NCBI GenBank assembly: GCA_023440865.1
Contig: JAEXRM010000112.1
Location: 1-62,473 of the forward strand
Length of the DNA stretch: 62,473 bases
Direction of reading: 5' to 3'
Source of the DNA: Bacillota bacterium
GTDB lineage: Bacteria > Bacillota > Clostridia > DSM-8532
The first letter of the stretch is position 1; the number at the start of each line of letters is the position of its first letter. Below are positions 61,423 through 62,473 of the stretch, piece by piece. The translations under genes were made by a program, and so were the position numbers. The notes under the pieces were generated by a model. The model ran no database searches. It saw only the letters and a program-made list of their open reading frames with translations, and had not been told where the DNA came from.

Positions 61423-62473
61423 GGTCTGCCACCTCCTGCCGTTCGGTTCCGGATGCCGCATCATGGCTTCCGGTGCCATGCCTGCGCGTGTCCGCGCCCG
61501 CAAGTCCTGCCGCGCGCATCAACTCGATGCGCCGTTTCAGGGTGTCAGGCATGTCGACCTTCGGGGCGCGCTCGTGCAGCAGCCATGTGGCCGCCCAATG
61601 GGTGTCGGTGATGCGGAACATGGGTGGCTCCAGGCGGAAGTCGATGCCCAGCGCATGCTGGTTGCGCGGCGCGAAGGCATCGCCCTCCACGCGGTGCAGC
61701 AGGTTCGGCGGGCTGCCCGGGATGCTGTAGAGCCGGTCCTCGGTGCTGCCGAGGTCCGGCATGGCCGACAGCAGGCCCCAGGTGTACGGATGGGCCGGCT
61801 CGAAGAACACCTCTTCGGTCGTCCCCTTCTCGATGACCTTGCCCGCATACATGACCTGCACGTAATCGGCCACCTTTGCGACCACGCCCAGATCATGCGT
61901 GATGTAGATGACTGAGATGCCCGTTTTCGCCTGGATGTCCTTGATCAGCTCCAGGATCTTCGCCTGGATGGTGACGTCCAGCGCGGTCGTCGGCTCGTCG
62001 CAGATCAGCAGCTCCGGATCGCACGCCAGCGCGATCGCGATCACGACGCGCTGCCGCATGCCGCCGGACAGCTGGTGCGGGTAATTGCGCATGCGCTTCT
62101 CCGGATCGGTGATGCCGACCAGCTCGAGCAGGCGGATGGCCTTCTCGCGGGCCTGCCGCTTCGGCGTTCCGTAGTGGAACATCATGCCTTCCATGATCTG
62201 CGCGCCGACGGTCATGGTGGGATTGAGCGAGGTCATGGGATCCTGGAACACCATGGCGATGCGCTTGCCATTGATGGTGCGGCGCATCTCCTTTTTGGAC
62301 AGCTTGAGCAGGTCCAGCGTCTGCGCCTGCCCGTCCTTGCCGCCGGAAAAGAGGATTTCCCCGCTGTCGATGTGGCCGTTGGACGCGAGAATGCCCATGA
62401 CGGCCTTGACCGTGACGGACTTGCCGCTGCCCGATTCCCCGACGATCGCCACGGTTTCGCCCTTGTGCAGGTC
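61415..62473 (-). CDS. Oligopeptide/dipeptide ABC transporter ATPase (OppD/DppD type), 5' end beyond the window
   Basis: The 352 visible codons run from inside the first strand (DLHKGETVAIVG) to the stop; the start lies past the window edge. Walker A GESGSGKSV, the signature LSGGMRQRVVIAIAL, Walker B LLICDEPTTALD and the switch region YITHDLGVVAKVADY are present, as is the Opp-type C-terminal HPYTWGLLSAMPDL with a possible Fe-S-like or zinc-less tail. It pairs with the following ATPase to power a peptide importer, whose permease and binding-protein genes are probably upstream outside the window. Confidence 0.94.
   Translation of the reverse strand, partial: DLHKGETVAIVGESGSGKSVTVKAVMGILASNGHIDSGEILFSGGKDGQAQTLDLLKLSKKEMRRTINGKRIAMVFQDPMTSLNPTMTVGAQIMEGMMFHYGTPKRQAREKAIRLLELVGITDPEKRMRNYPHQLSGGMRQRVVIAIALACDPELLICDEPTTALDVTIQAKILELIKDIQAKTGISVIYITHDLGVVAKVADYVQVMYAGKVIEKGTTEEVFFEPAHPYTWGLLSAMPDLGSTEDRLYSIPGSPPNLLHRVEGDAFAPRNQHALGIDFRLEPPMFRITDTHWAATWLLHERAPKVDMPDTLKRRIELMRAAGLAGADTRRHGTGSHDAASGTERQEVADHA

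Overview
The window is GC-rich, tightly packed bacterial DNA, most likely chromosome of an anaerobic member of the Bacillota (clostridial type). The signs are GGAGG-type ribosome sites at nearly every start, a clostridial-style c-di-GMP-I riboswitch, a YesM-type sensor kinase beside a sugar-binding lipoprotein, a flavodiiron protein and a bacteriohemerythrin (oxygen defence in anaerobes), a DUF6273 protein, and lipoproteins with no outer-membrane machinery. Species cannot be assigned from the sequence alone. The first ~50 bases are homopolymer runs and look like a contig edge.

Layout. 0-6 kb: ABC exporter pair, a GNAT acetyltransferase, a methyltransferase and rsgA, all on the minus strand. 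6.5-13.9 kb: flavodiiron protein; a minus-strand pair encoding a TIR-membrane-PDZ protein and a small RyR-domain protein; an AraC regulator; an MBL hydrolase; a terpenoid-cyclase-fold protein; a DUF6273 protein. 14.2-16.4 kb: an AT-richer island (Rrf2 regulator, isoprenylcysteine-methyltransferase-like protein, a duplicated permease fragment, an AAC(6')-like acetyltransferase), followed by a tRNA-Ala(CGC) gene with clear promoter and terminator. 17-30 kb is a signalling block: a zinc-ribbon/class III cyclase/AAA/TPR protein, a c-di-GMP riboswitch in front of a small secreted protein, a GAF histidine kinase, hemerythrin, cardiolipin synthase, a GGDEF cyclase with an I-site, a sirtuin and a chemoreceptor. 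30-34 kb: macrodomain-HTH fusion, HD-CHAD protein, small vWA protein. 33.6-43 kb: AraC regulator divergent from a LacZ-type beta-galactosidase, a GNAT protein, a PAS histidine kinase and a MATE pump. 43-49.5 kb: one 2153-residue lipoprotein with two vWA domains. 49.7-57.8 kb: a membrane protein, a 0.9 kb repeat-bearing noncoding stretch, a GH8 exo-oligoxylanase, a solute-binding lipoprotein overlapping a YesM kinase, DUF2500, rhomboid. 58-60.4 kb: a CHAT (caspase-like) protease and an unrecognised partner behind a good promoter. The window ends inside an Opp/Dpp ATPase pair.

Two small operons are the best candidates for undescribed systems. One is CHAT protease plus a predicted thioredoxin-fold partner (57.9-60.4 kb). 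The other is the TIR-TM-PDZ protein with a RyR-domain protein (7.8-10.0 kb). Both pair a known immune or cell-death effector fold with a small partner. The window also carries several NAD/ADP-ribose proteins (TIR, sirtuin, macrodomain) and both c-di-GMP and cyclic-nucleotide signalling. No CRISPR array, insertion sequence, integrase or phage gene was seen. All functions are read from sequence motifs; no database search was possible.
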